From: Mesorhizobium sp.
GTDB lineage: Bacteria > Pseudomonadota > Alphaproteobacteria > Rhizobiales > Rhizobiaceae
Assembly (NCBI GenBank): GCA_004020315.1
Contig: SAQG01000015.1
Span: forward strand, 1-64,000
Direction: 5' to 3'
Length of the DNA: 64,000 nt
Shown here: positions 25,668 to 35,589 of the stretch, in pieces
Position numbering within the stretch: the stretch's first letter is position 1
Layout: each line of letters opens with the position of its first letter
Translations under genes and position numbers: made by a program
Notes under the pieces: model-generated
What the model was told of the DNA's origin: nothing
The model's database searches: none
The model's input: only the letters and a program-made list of their open reading frames with translations

Positions 25668-26255
25668 ATGGCTTACGGCATCGTGTTGGCGCTGGTGTTC
25701 GGCTATCTGCTCGGCTCGATCCCGTTCGGGCTCCTGATCACCCGTGCCGCCGGTCTTGGCGATGTCCGCAACATCGGCTCCGGCAACATCGGTGCCACCA
25801 ATGTGCTGCGCACCGGCAACAAGGGCCTGGCCGCCGCCACGCTGCTGCTCGACGCGCTGAAAGGCACGGCGGCCGTGCTGATCGCCGGTCGCTTTGCACC
25901 GGAACTCGGGGCCTGGGCCGGCCTCGGCGCGTTTTTCGGCCATCTCTTTCCGGTCTGGCTCGGTTTTAGGGGCGGCAAGGGGGTCGCCACCTATCTAGGC
26001 GTGCTGATCGCCCTTGCCTGGCAGGTGGCGCTGATCTTCGCCGTCGTCTGGCTGGCCGTTGCCTTCCTGTTCCGCTTCTCCTCGCTCGCAGCGCTGACGG
26101 CGGCAGTCGTCGTGCCGATCGCCCTCTATGTCCTCAGCACGCCGCAGATTGCCGGGTTGTTCGCACTGATGAGCCTGATCGTCATTATAAAACACCGGGC
26201 CAACATTGCCCGGCTGCTGGCTGGCACCGAGGGCAAGATCGGGGCCAGGGAGTGA
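25668..26255 (+). CDS. plsY: Acylphosphate:glycerol-3-phosphate acyltransferase PlsY
   Basis: Inner-membrane enzyme that starts phosphatidate synthesis by acylating glycerol 3-phosphate from acyl phosphate. The 195-residue polytopic protein shows the three PlsY motifs: GYLLGSIPFGLLITR, GSGNIGATNVLRTGNKG and GHLFPVWLGFRGGKGVAT. The start is ATG at 25668 with GGGGG upstream. The stop overlaps dprA by 4 bases. Confidence 0.95.
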   Translation: MAYGIVLALVFGYLLGSIPFGLLITRAAGLGDVRNIGSGNIGATNVLRTGNKGLAAATLLLDALKGTAAVLIAGRFAPELGAWAGLGAFFGHLFPVWLGFRGGKGVATYLGVLIALAWQVALIFAVVWLAVAFLFRFSSLAALTAAVVVPIALYVLSTPQIAGLFALMSLIVIIKHRANIARLLAGTEGKIGARE

Positions 26256-27376
26256 ACCCGCGCGCCGCCGGGCCGCGGCTCAGCGACCGGCAGCGGTTGA
26301 GCTGGCTTCGATTGATCCGCACGCCGAATGTCGGCCCGGCCACCTTTCGCGACCTGATCAACCGCTTCGGCTCGGCCGAGACGGCGCTTGAGATGCTGCC
26401 CGAGCTGATGATTTCGGGCGGCGCCAGAAAAATCGTCCGCATCCCGTCGATGGCCGAGGTCGAGGCGGAACTGGAGACAGCACGGCGGGCCGGGGCCCGC
26501 TTCGTTGGCATCGGCGAGGCCGACTATCCGTCGTTGATGAGAAGCATGGACCATCCGCCGCCGCTGCTCGCGGTCAAGGGCGAAGGCGCGGTGTTCCGGC
26601 TGCCGGCGGTTGCCATCGTCGGCGCCCGCAACGCCTCGTTGGCCGGTATCAAGATGGCGCGAACGCTCGCCGCCGAACTCGGCCGCGACGGCTACGGCAT
26701 CGTCTCCGGCCTGGCGCGCGGCATCGACACGGCAGCACATCAGGGCAGCCTTGCGTCAGGCACGATCGGTGTGCTGGCCGGCGGCCTCGACTTGCCCTAC
26801 CCGCCCGAGAATGCCGCACTGTGCAACGAGATTGCCGAGCGCGGCGGCGCCATCATTTCGGAAATGCCGTTCGGCTGGCAGCCGCGTGCCCAGGACTTTC
26901 CACGCCGCAACCGCCTTGTCGCCGGCGCGGCATTGGGGCTGGTCGTGGTCGAGGCGGCGCAACGCTCCGGCTCGCTGATCAGCGCCAGGCTTGCCGGCGA
27001 AATGGGCCGGCTGGTCTTCGCCGTGCCCGGCTCGCCGCTCGATCCGCGCGCCGCCGGCACCAACGCCTTGCTCAAGGACGGCGCCACGCTTGTCACCGAG
27101 GCTTCGGACATTACCGGTGCGATCGCGCCGCTGGTCGGCTCACTGGCACCAAGGACGGCGCCACTTGGAGAGCCGCCCGACTTTTCGGCAACACCGCCAC
27201 CCGGCGAAGACGACCGCGCCCGCGTTATCGAAGCCCTCGGCCCAACGCCGGTGGCGGTCGACGAAATCATCCGCCACACCGGTCTGCATCCCGCTCAGGT
27301 TTTCATGGTGCTGCTGGAACTGGACCTCGCCGGCCGGCTGGAGCGTCACGCCGGCGGCAATGTTTCGCTGGTTTGA
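26252..27376 (+). CDS. dprA: DNA-processing protein DprA
   Basis: Loads RecA on incoming single-stranded DNA during transformation or recombination. The 374-residue protein has an N-terminal SAM-like domain (LIRTPNVGPATFRDLINRFG), the Rossmann-type core with AIVGARNASLAGIKMARTLA, GIVSGLARGIDTAAHQGSLA and PRRNRLVAGAALGLVVVEAA, and a C-terminal winged helix (ARVIEALGPTPVAVDEIIRH). GTG at 26252 overlaps the plsY stop (GTGA). The order pyrB-pyrC'-plsY-dprA is common in Rhizobiales. The usual topA neighbour is absent here. Confidence 0.93.
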   Translation: MNPRAAGPRLSDRQRLSWLRLIRTPNVGPATFRDLINRFGSAETALEMLPELMISGGARKIVRIPSMAEVEAELETARRAGARFVGIGEADYPSLMRSMDHPPPLLAVKGEGAVFRLPAVAIVGARNASLAGIKMARTLAAELGRDGYGIVSGLARGIDTAAHQGSLASGTIGVLAGGLDLPYPPENAALCNEIAERGGAIISEMPFGWQPRAQDFPRRNRLVAGAALGLVVVEAAQRSGSLISARLAGEMGRLVFAVPGSPLDPRAAGTNALLKDGATLVTEASDITGAIAPLVGSLAPRTAPLGEPPDFSATPPPGEDDRARVIEALGPTPVAVDEIIRHTGLHPAQVFMVLLELDLAGRLERHAGGNVSLV

Positions 27377-27556
27377 TCGAAGTTTTCCGGATGTCTCAGC
27401 ACATGATTCTTGGGAGAACGTGCCCCAATGCTCGCCTCATCCGGCTATTGCCGGTCGCGTTTGTCGCGGCAATGATCCCGTGAGCATCCGAGCGGTAACC
27501 AAAAGCAGACGCTGTTCACTCGTTCGACCGCTCTTCTTTGGGCGGGGCTGAGCGTT

Positions 27557-27874
27557 GTGCTGGCCCTGCAATGGTCTAGGGAACTCAGCATGCTGGGTTT
27601 TCCGGATGGGTATATATCACCCTTCGCAAGAGCGACCAGACCGCTTCTGGGCAGCCTGACAGCGGCCTGTATGGCCCAAGGTCTTTACTTTTTCTTGACC
27701 GGGTTGTTCGGCAGGAGGGCGAGAGCCATCAATCTTTGCCTGCAAATCCTGGTCGCCGCGATTCTTACGGTGGCGCCAGTGCTCATCGTAAAGGATTGTC
27801 CGCGTTCTCTGCCATGCAGCATGGCCTATGAGGCGCTGACCAACACAATGATGGACGATGGGGCGGGCGGCTAG
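27557..27874 (+). CDS. Hypothetical membrane protein
   Basis: The GTG frame at 27557 gives 105 residues with two hydrophobic segments (around 33-53 and 58-75) and a cysteine pair in VKDCPRSLPCSMA. Coding-like residues continue upstream in the same frame (TALLWAGLSVVLAL) with no ATG, GTG or TTG before the stop at 27473. The gene may thus be 5'-truncated or mis-started. No family is recognised. The 180 bases between dprA and this frame hold no other gene that I can see. Confidence 0.4.
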   Translation: MLALQWSRELSMLGFPDGYISPFARATRPLLGSLTAACMAQGLYFFLTGLFGRRARAINLCLQILVAAILTVAPVLIVKDCPRSLPCSMAYEALTNTMMDDGAGG

Positions 27875-28013
27875 GAGAATGGCCCTGTTTCATCGTTTTG
27901 CGTTCGACAGCCATTTGACGCCCAGAACAGGCGCGCCGCGAGGGCTTTGCAGTCCCAGATTCTGGCGACGCTCCACCAGACCAGCCTAAATAATTGAATT
28001 TCGTGGGAAACAA

Positions 28014-28089
28014 TGGTGAGCGCGCAGGGATTCGAACCCTGGACCTACTGATTAAAAGTCAGTTGCTCTACCGGCTGAGCTACGCGCTC
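28014..28089 (-). tRNA. tRNA-Lys(UUU)
   Basis: Read on the minus strand, a 76-base cloverleaf begins GAGCGCG and ends CGCGCTC-A-CCA with CCA encoded. The D arm is GCTCAGCCGGTAGAGC. The anticodon stem ACTGA/TCAGT closes the loop CTTTTAA with anticodon TTT, and the T arm is CAGGGTTCGAATCCCTG. It stands alone between a hypothetical gene and the BA14K gene. Confidence 0.97.
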
Positions 28090-28286
28090 CCGCGGGCTCA
28101 GAATGCCGCCCTCGAAATTGCGCGGAACATAGGGAGAGTGTGTCGAACGGTCAACCGGAAAAAGAGGACTCGCAAGCCGGACTTTTCGCGGTCTCGTGAC
28201 GCATCGCAAAACGCGTCGGCAAAGCCGAGCGGCCGTCCCGCAGAAAGCCGAGACGCGTTACAAATCAGCAGCTTGCTATTTTCCGC

Positions 28287-28311
28287 GGAACAATTGCGCA
28301 ACATCCCCGTT
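28287..28311 (+). promoter_or_regulatory. EcfG-type general stress promoter
   Basis: GGAAC (28287-28291), 16 bases, then CGTT (28308-28311) matches the alphaproteobacterial EcfG consensus GGAAC-N16/17-CGTT. It lies 39 bases before the BA14K start codon, a normal promoter distance. Confidence 0.75.
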
Positions 28312-28350
28312 TTTATCGCTACAAGGGACGACGTGTTCAAGGAGAAGACC

Positions 28351-28866
28351 ATGAACAGGATCATGTCGGGCTTGCTGGCGACTGCGCTGTCAGCGTCATT
28401 CGCTGTAGCACAAATCGTGCCCGTCAACGCCCAGCCCATCTATGTGCCGCTAGGCCAGAATGTCTCGTCAGATGTCCAGACTGTCGAACACAGACGATGG
28501 AGGCGTGGTTTCGACCGCGATTTCTCCCGTCGCGATTTCCGCCGCGATTTTTCTCGTCGCGATTTTGACCGCCGCGATTTTCGTCGTTTCGCCCGTAACG
28601 ACGACGATTTCAGGTATTGGCGCGGCTATCGCGGCTATCGCTACTATCGTCCTGGCTATCGTCGCTACAACGACTTCTGGTTCCCGCTGGCGGCCTTCGC
28701 CACTGGCGCGCTTATCACCAGTGCAATCGTAAACCAGCCCCGCCGCATCTATCGGGGCGATGCGCACGTGGAGTGGTGCTACAGCCGCTACAGATCTTAC
28801 CGGGCATATGATAACACGTATCAGCCTTACTACGGCCCCCGCCGGCAGTGCATCTCGCCCTATTGA
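28351..28866 (+). CDS. BA14K family protein
   Basis: The 171-residue exported protein starts MNRIMSGLLATALSASFAVA (signal peptide). A low-complexity zone follows, in which the tripeptide RDF recurs (RRDFRRDFSRRDFDRRDF), then a Tyr/Arg-rich part, a hydrophobic segment near 115-130, and the C-terminal BA14K motif DAHVEWCYSRYRSYRAYDNTY ending with a cysteine near the terminus. BA14K proteins of Brucella and rhizobia are envelope proteins reported as immunoreactive or lectin-like. The ATG has AAGGAGAAG upstream. A stress promoter and a terminator frame the gene as a single unit. Confidence 0.87.
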   Translation: MNRIMSGLLATALSASFAVAQIVPVNAQPIYVPLGQNVSSDVQTVEHRRWRRGFDRDFSRRDFRRDFSRRDFDRRDFRRFARNDDDFRYWRGYRGYRYYRPGYRRYNDFWFPLAAFATGALITSAIVNQPRRIYRGDAHVEWCYSRYRSYRAYDNTYQPYYGPRRQCISPY

Positions 28867-28899
28867 TAGACCCTGGGCAGAGTTGATTAAGGGTTGTTG

Positions 28900-28932
28900 A
28901 AAAGCCTGCGCCGGCAACGGCGCAGGCTTTTT
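28900..28932 (+). terminator. Intrinsic terminator after the BA14K gene
   Basis: AAAAGCCTGCGCC, loop GGCAAC, GGCGCAGGC, then TTTTT forms a strong hairpin with a U-tract 33 bases after the stop. The A-run on the left lets it also stop glpK transcripts arriving on the other strand. Confidence 0.85.
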
Positions 28933-28943
28933 GGTGCACCAAT

Positions 28944-30437
<1,494 letters not shown>

Positions 30438-30440
30438 TCT

Positions 30441-30496
30441 CACTCCCTCGGCCCCACTCCCTCGGCGCCACTCCCTTGGCGCCACTCCCTTGGCGC
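30441..30496. repeat. Four 14-base tandem repeats upstream of glpK
   Basis: Units cactccctcggccc (30441), cactccctcggcgc (30455), cactcccttggcgc (30469) and cactcccttggcgc (30483) run without gaps. On the glpK strand each reads GCGCCAAGGGAGTG or GCGCCGAGGGAGTG, so the array offers four ribosome-site-like GGGAG runs. The closest is 6 bases from the ATG. Confidence 0.92.
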
Positions 30497-30567
30497 AAAC
30501 AGGGGAGACGGCACGATGCCGCCTCCCCCGATTGTTGCGATGCGGGCGCGGACGCCCGGATCGATGC

Positions 30568-32289
30568 TCAGTTGCTCCAGCTCTTGACCAGCTCGTCGTA
30601 GTTGATGGTCTGCGGCTTGTCCTTCTCCGGCTCGATCTTCAGCTGCGGCGCGAGATTGCCCTTGGCGACGGCATCGGCATTCCACTCCTCCAAGGTCTTT
30701 TCCTCGGCGAGTTTCGGTCCGATATCGCCCTGGATGCCGGCGCGCTCAAGGCGCTCAAGCACCTTTTCCTGTTCGGCACAGAGCGAGTCCATCGCCTCCT
30801 GGGCGGTTTTGGCGCCCGACGAGGCGTCGCCGATCGCCTGCCACCAGAGCTGCGCCAGCTTCGGATAGTCAGGAACGTTGGTGCCGGTCGGGGTCCACTG
30901 AACGCGGGCCGGCGAGCGGTAGAACTCGATCAGGCCGCCGAGCTTCGGCGCGCGTTCGGTAAAGCTCGGATGCTGGAGCGTCGATTCGCGGATGAAGGTC
31001 AGGCCGACATGGCTCTTCTTCACGTCCACGGTCTTCGAGGTGACAAACTGCGCATAGAGCCAGGCGGCCTTGGCGCGATCGTCCGGGGTCGACTTCATCA
31101 GCGTCCAGGAACCCGCGTCCTGATAGCCGAGCTTCATGCCGTCCTTCCAGTAGACGCCATGCGGCGAAGGGGCCATACGCCATTTCGGCGTGCCGTCGTC
31201 GTTGAGCACCGGACCGGGCTTGACCATGTCGGCGGTGAAGGCCGTGTACCAGAAGATCTGCTGGGCAATCGCTCCCTGCGCCGGCACCGGGCCGGATTCG
31301 GAGAAGGTCATGCCCTGGGCTTCCGGCGGCGCATAGGCCTTCAGCCACTCCAGGTATTTTTCGATCGAATATACGGCGGCCGGGCCGTTGGTATCGCCGC
31401 CGCGCGTCACGCAGGAGCCGACCGGCTGCGACTTCTCGTTGACTTTGATGCCCCATTCATCGACCGGGCGCCCGTTCGGAATACCCTTGTCGCCATTGCC
31501 CGCCATCGACAGCCAGGCGTCGGTGAAGCGCCAGCCGAGCGATGGGTCCTTCTTGCCGTAATCCATGTGGCCATAGACCTTCTTGCCGTCGATCTCGCGG
31601 CCGGTGAAAAAGGCGGCAATGTCCTCATAGGCCGACCAGTTGACGGGAACGCCGAGGTCGTAGCCGTACTTCGCCTTGAAGTCGGCCTTGTTCTTCTCGT
31701 CGTTGAACCAGTCGTAGCGGAACCAGTAGAGGTTGGCGAACTGCTGGTCGGGAAGCTGGTAGAGCTTGCCGTCCGGCGCCGTGGTGAACGACTTGCCGAT
31801 GAAATCGTCGATGTCGATGTTCGGGTTGGTGACATCCTTGCCTTCATTGGCCATCCAGTCGGTCAGGCTGCGCGCCTGCTGGTAGCGCCAGTGCGTGCCG
31901 ATCAGGTCGGAGTCATTGATGTAGGCGTCGTAGATGTTTTCGCCCGACTGCATCTGCGTCTGCAGCTTTTCGACGACGTCGCCTTCACCGATCAGATCAT
32001 GGGTGATCTTGATGCCGGTGATGTCGGTGAACGCCTTGGCCAGCGTCTTGGACTCGTATTCGTGCGTGGTGATGGTTTCCGAAACCACCTTGATGTCCAT
32101 GCCGGCGAAAGGTTTCGCGGCATCGATAAACCACTGCATCTCTGCTTCCTGGCCGGCGCGGTCGAGCGTCGACAGGTCCTTGATCTCGGCGTCGAGAAAC
32201 GCCTTTGCTTCGTCCATTCCGGCATAGGCCTGGCCGGCTCCGAGGAGCAGGACCAGGGCGGTCGTCGACGTCAGAAATTGCCTTCGCAT
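30568..32289 (-). CDS. glpV: Glycerol ABC transporter substrate-binding protein GlpV
   Basis: Periplasmic solute-binding protein, large for its class at 573 residues. It begins with a signal peptide (MRRQFLTSTTALVLLLGAGQ, cleavage near AYA) and continues with extracellular-binding-protein features such as SGENIYDAYINDSDLIGTHW and GVYWKDGMKLGYQDAGSWTL. Position and size match GlpV of the Rhizobium leguminosarum glpSTPQUV glycerol importer. The ATG at 32289 is the first codon of the signal peptide. A stem-loop precedes the gene and may favour its expression over the membrane components. Confidence 0.9.
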   Translation of the reverse strand: MRRQFLTSTTALVLLLGAGQAYAGMDEAKAFLDAEIKDLSTLDRAGQEAEMQWFIDAAKPFAGMDIKVVSETITTHEYESKTLAKAFTDITGIKITHDLIGEGDVVEKLQTQMQSGENIYDAYINDSDLIGTHWRYQQARSLTDWMANEGKDVTNPNIDIDDFIGKSFTTAPDGKLYQLPDQQFANLYWFRYDWFNDEKNKADFKAKYGYDLGVPVNWSAYEDIAAFFTGREIDGKKVYGHMDYGKKDPSLGWRFTDAWLSMAGNGDKGIPNGRPVDEWGIKVNEKSQPVGSCVTRGGDTNGPAAVYSIEKYLEWLKAYAPPEAQGMTFSESGPVPAQGAIAQQIFWYTAFTADMVKPGPVLNDDGTPKWRMAPSPHGVYWKDGMKLGYQDAGSWTLMKSTPDDRAKAAWLYAQFVTSKTVDVKKSHVGLTFIRESTLQHPSFTERAPKLGGLIEFYRSPARVQWTPTGTNVPDYPKLAQLWWQAIGDASSGAKTAQEAMDSLCAEQEKVLERLERAGIQGDIGPKLAEEKTLEEWNADAVAKGNLAPQLKIEPEKDKPQTINYDELVKSWSN

Positions 32290-32324
32290 GTGTTTCCTCC
32301 ACTGTTCAGTTCTAAGTGCTATCT

Positions 32325-32352
32325 GGAGCAGCCGCCGGCACGCGGCCGCTCC
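32325..32352 (-). other. Intercistronic stem-loop between glpU and glpV
   Basis: GGAGCAGCCGC (32325-32335) and GCGGCCGCTCC (32342-32352) pair with one mismatch around a 6-base loop. There is no U-tract, so it is more likely an RNA-stability or processing structure than a terminator. Confidence 0.6.
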
Positions 32353-32366
32353 AACAGTTTCCCCCT

Positions 32367-32648
32367 CTATACGTAGCGGAACACGCCGATGGCGTAGACC
32401 ACGGAGAGAGCGAGAGCCCACCACAGATTGGGTCCGACAAGACCCAGCCAAGCGAGATGGATAAAGGCGCTGCCAAGCAGCGATAGGAAGAGACGATCGC
32501 CGCGCGTCGTCTCGAAGCGTAAGACGCCGATGCGCGGATTGCCGCCCGGCGAGGCGTATTCCCAGACCGCCATGCCGCAGAGCAGCAGGAAGATGGTGCC
32601 GAAGAAGGCGGCGGTCGGCCAGGTCCAGGCCATCCAGGAGAAGCTCAT
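32367..32648 (-). CDS. glpU: Small membrane protein GlpU (DUF2160)
   Basis: The 93-residue protein with three hydrophobic segments (near 10-27, 50-70 and 72-90) starts MSFSWMAWTWPTAAFFGTIF and matches DUF2160. The family occurs inside glycerol-type ABC operons; its role is unknown. The ATG at 32648 is preceded by GGGGAGGG, which lies in the coding sequence of the duplicated GlpQ tail. It stands two bases after the stop of that mini-frame. Confidence 0.87.
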   Translation of the reverse strand: MSFSWMAWTWPTAAFFGTIFLLLCGMAVWEYASPGGNPRIGVLRFETTRGDRLFLSLLGSAFIHLAWLGLVGPNLWWALALSVVYAIGVFRYV

Positions 32649-32650
32649 AA

Positions 32651-32716
32651 TCAAACCCTCCCCAGGGCAAAGCCTTTGGCGATGGTGTTGCGCATGAACT
32701 CTTGCGTTCGTTTCAT
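32651..32716 (-). CDS. Mini-ORF duplicating the GlpQ C-terminus
   Basis: A 21-residue frame overlaps the glpQ stop (TGATG at 32714-32718) and ends IAKGFALGRV, the same ten residues that end GlpQ. The DNA of the last 44 bases of both copies is near-identical with a few substitutions. The copy repeats the GGGGAGGG run that precedes the next ATG. It may be a translated leader that couples glpQ to glpU rather than a functional peptide. Confidence 0.5.
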   Translation of the reverse strand: MKRTQEFMRNTIAKGFALGRV

Positions 32717-33636
32717 CACACCCTCCCCAGGGCAAAGCCCTTCGCGATGTAGTTGCGCACGAACCAGATGACGAGCGCGCCCGGTATGATGGTGAGCACG
32801 CCGGCTGCGGCCAGCACGCCCCAGTCGAGGCCCGAGGCCGAAACCGTGCGCGTCATGATCGCAGCGATCGGTTTTGCGGCGGTCGTGGTCAGCGTCCGCG
32901 CGATCAGCAGCTCCACCCACGAGAACATGAAGCAGAAGAAGGCCGCGACGCCAACTCCGCTCGCGATCAGCGGCATGAATATTTTCAGGAAGAAGCGCGG
33001 GAAGGAATAGCCGTCGATATAGGCGGTCTCGTCGATTTCCTTCGGCACGCCCGACATGAAGCCTTCAAGAATCCAGACCGCCAGCGGCACGTTGAACAGG
33101 CAATGCGCCAGCGCCACGGCGACGTGCGTGTCGATCAGGCCGAAAGCCGAATAGAGCTGGAAGAACGGCAGCGCGAACACCGCTGGTGGCGCCATGCGGT
33201 TGGTGAGCAGCCAGAAGAACAGGTGCTTGTCGCCAAGGAAGCGGTAGCGCGAGAAGGCATATGCTGCCGGAAGCGCCACCGCCACGGAAATCACCGTGTT
33301 CATAACCACATAGATGATGGAGTTGATGTAGCCCCTGTACCACGACGGATCATTGAAAATGACCGCGTAGTTGGCAAGCGTCGGGTTTCTCGGCCAAAGC
33401 GAGAAGGCGCCGAGAATCTCCTGGTTGGTCTTGAAGCTCATGTTGACCAGCCAGTAGATCGGCAACATCAGAAAGATGATATAGATCGTCGGCACCAGCC
33501 ACCAGAACCGTGACTCCTCACCCCGCCGCCGCATCTTGCGGGCCAGCGTGGCGTTCGCCGTCTGCGCTTCCGCTGTAGCGGGGGTTTGCCGCATCAGCGT
33601 TCGTTCGTTGGCCGTGGTTTCCTCGAGGCGTGCCAT
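32716..33636 (-). CDS. glpQ: Glycerol ABC transporter permease GlpQ
   Basis: MalG-type inner-membrane permease of 306 residues with six membrane segments. The EAA loop near DETAYIDGYSFPRFFLKIFMP docks the ATPases. The first 45 residues are polar, then RFWWLVPTIYIIFLMLPIYW begins helix one. ATG at 33636 is chosen with CGGAG 7 bases upstream, one base after the glpP stop. An upstream ATG at 33651 would add five residues and overlap glpP. The C terminus is the segment duplicated in the following mini-frame. Confidence 0.92.
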   Translation of the reverse strand: MARLEETTANERTLMRQTPATAEAQTANATLARKMRRRGEESRFWWLVPTIYIIFLMLPIYWLVNMSFKTNQEILGAFSLWPRNPTLANYAVIFNDPSWYRGYINSIIYVVMNTVISVAVALPAAYAFSRYRFLGDKHLFFWLLTNRMAPPAVFALPFFQLYSAFGLIDTHVAVALAHCLFNVPLAVWILEGFMSGVPKEIDETAYIDGYSFPRFFLKIFMPLIASGVGVAAFFCFMFSWVELLIARTLTTTAAKPIAAIMTRTVSASGLDWGVLAAAGVLTIIPGALVIWFVRNYIAKGFALGRV

Positions 33637-33637
33637 C

Positions 33638-34504
33638 TCACCGCTCCGCATCGTAGGCTGTCATGACGGTGTAGAACACCCAGGACAGGAGCATGATAAT
33701 CAGGAAATAGACGATCGACATGGCCGCCGCTTCACCAAGGTTGAACTCCCCGATGGCGAGCTTCACCAGATCGATCGACAGGAAAGTGGTGGTGTTACCG
33801 GGCCCGCCGCCGGTGACGACGAACGGTTCGGTGTAGATCATGAAACTGTCCATGAAGCGCAGCAGAACCGCGATCAGCAGCACGCGGTTCATCTTCGGCA
33901 GCTGGATGTAGCGGAAGATTGCCCAGCGCGACGCTCCGTCGATCTTGGCCGCCTGATAATAGGCGTCGGGGATCGAGACCAATCCTGCGTAGCAGAGCAA
34001 GACGACGAGGCTCGTCCAGTGCCAGACGTCCATGACGATGACAGTGACCCAGGCGTCGAACGGGTCGTTGACATAATTGTAGTTGAAGCCGAGCGCCCGC
34101 AGCGTATATCCGAGCAGGCCGATATCGACGCGGCCGAACACCTGCCAGATCGTGCCGACGACGTTCCAGGGAATGAGCAGCGGCAGCGCCATCAGCACCA
34201 GGCAGACCGGAACGCCCCAGCCCTTCTTCGGCATGTTGAGCGCGATGAAGATGCCGAGTGGAATCTCGATGATGAGGATGATGGCCGAGAAGACCAGGTT
34301 GCGGCCCATCGCTTCCCAAAACCGGTCGGAATGCAGGATTTCCTCGAACCATTCCGAGCCCGCCCAGAAGAAGACGTTGTTGCCGAACGTGTCCTGCACC
34401 GAATAATTCACGACCGTCATCAGCGGGATGATCGCCGAGAAAGCCACCAGCAAGAGCACCGGCAGCACCATGAACCAGGCTTTGTTGTTCCAGGTCCTTT
34501 CCAT
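33638..34504 (-). CDS. glpP: Glycerol ABC transporter permease GlpP
   Basis: MalF-type permease, 288 residues, six membrane segments, beginning MERTWNNKAWFMVLPVLLLV. The EAA-loop block is IPDAYYQAAKIDGASRWAIF. It pairs with GlpQ to form the transmembrane pore. Start ATG at 34504 lies 2 bases after the glpT stop, consistent with a compact operon. Confidence 0.92.
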   Translation of the reverse strand: MERTWNNKAWFMVLPVLLLVAFSAIIPLMTVVNYSVQDTFGNNVFFWAGSEWFEEILHSDRFWEAMGRNLVFSAIILIIEIPLGIFIALNMPKKGWGVPVCLVLMALPLLIPWNVVGTIWQVFGRVDIGLLGYTLRALGFNYNYVNDPFDAWVTVIVMDVWHWTSLVVLLCYAGLVSIPDAYYQAAKIDGASRWAIFRYIQLPKMNRVLLIAVLLRFMDSFMIYTEPFVVTGGGPGNTTTFLSIDLVKLAIGEFNLGEAAAMSIVYFLIIMLLSWVFYTVMTAYDAER

Positions 34505-34506
34505 GC

Positions 34507-35577
<1,071 letters not shown>

Positions 35578-35589
35578 GTGCCCTCCTCC

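Noticed and set aside
27994..28350. N-terminal extension of the BA14K frame
   Set aside because: It reads through the tRNA-Lys gene and the stress promoter. The signal peptide and ribosome site place the start at 28351.
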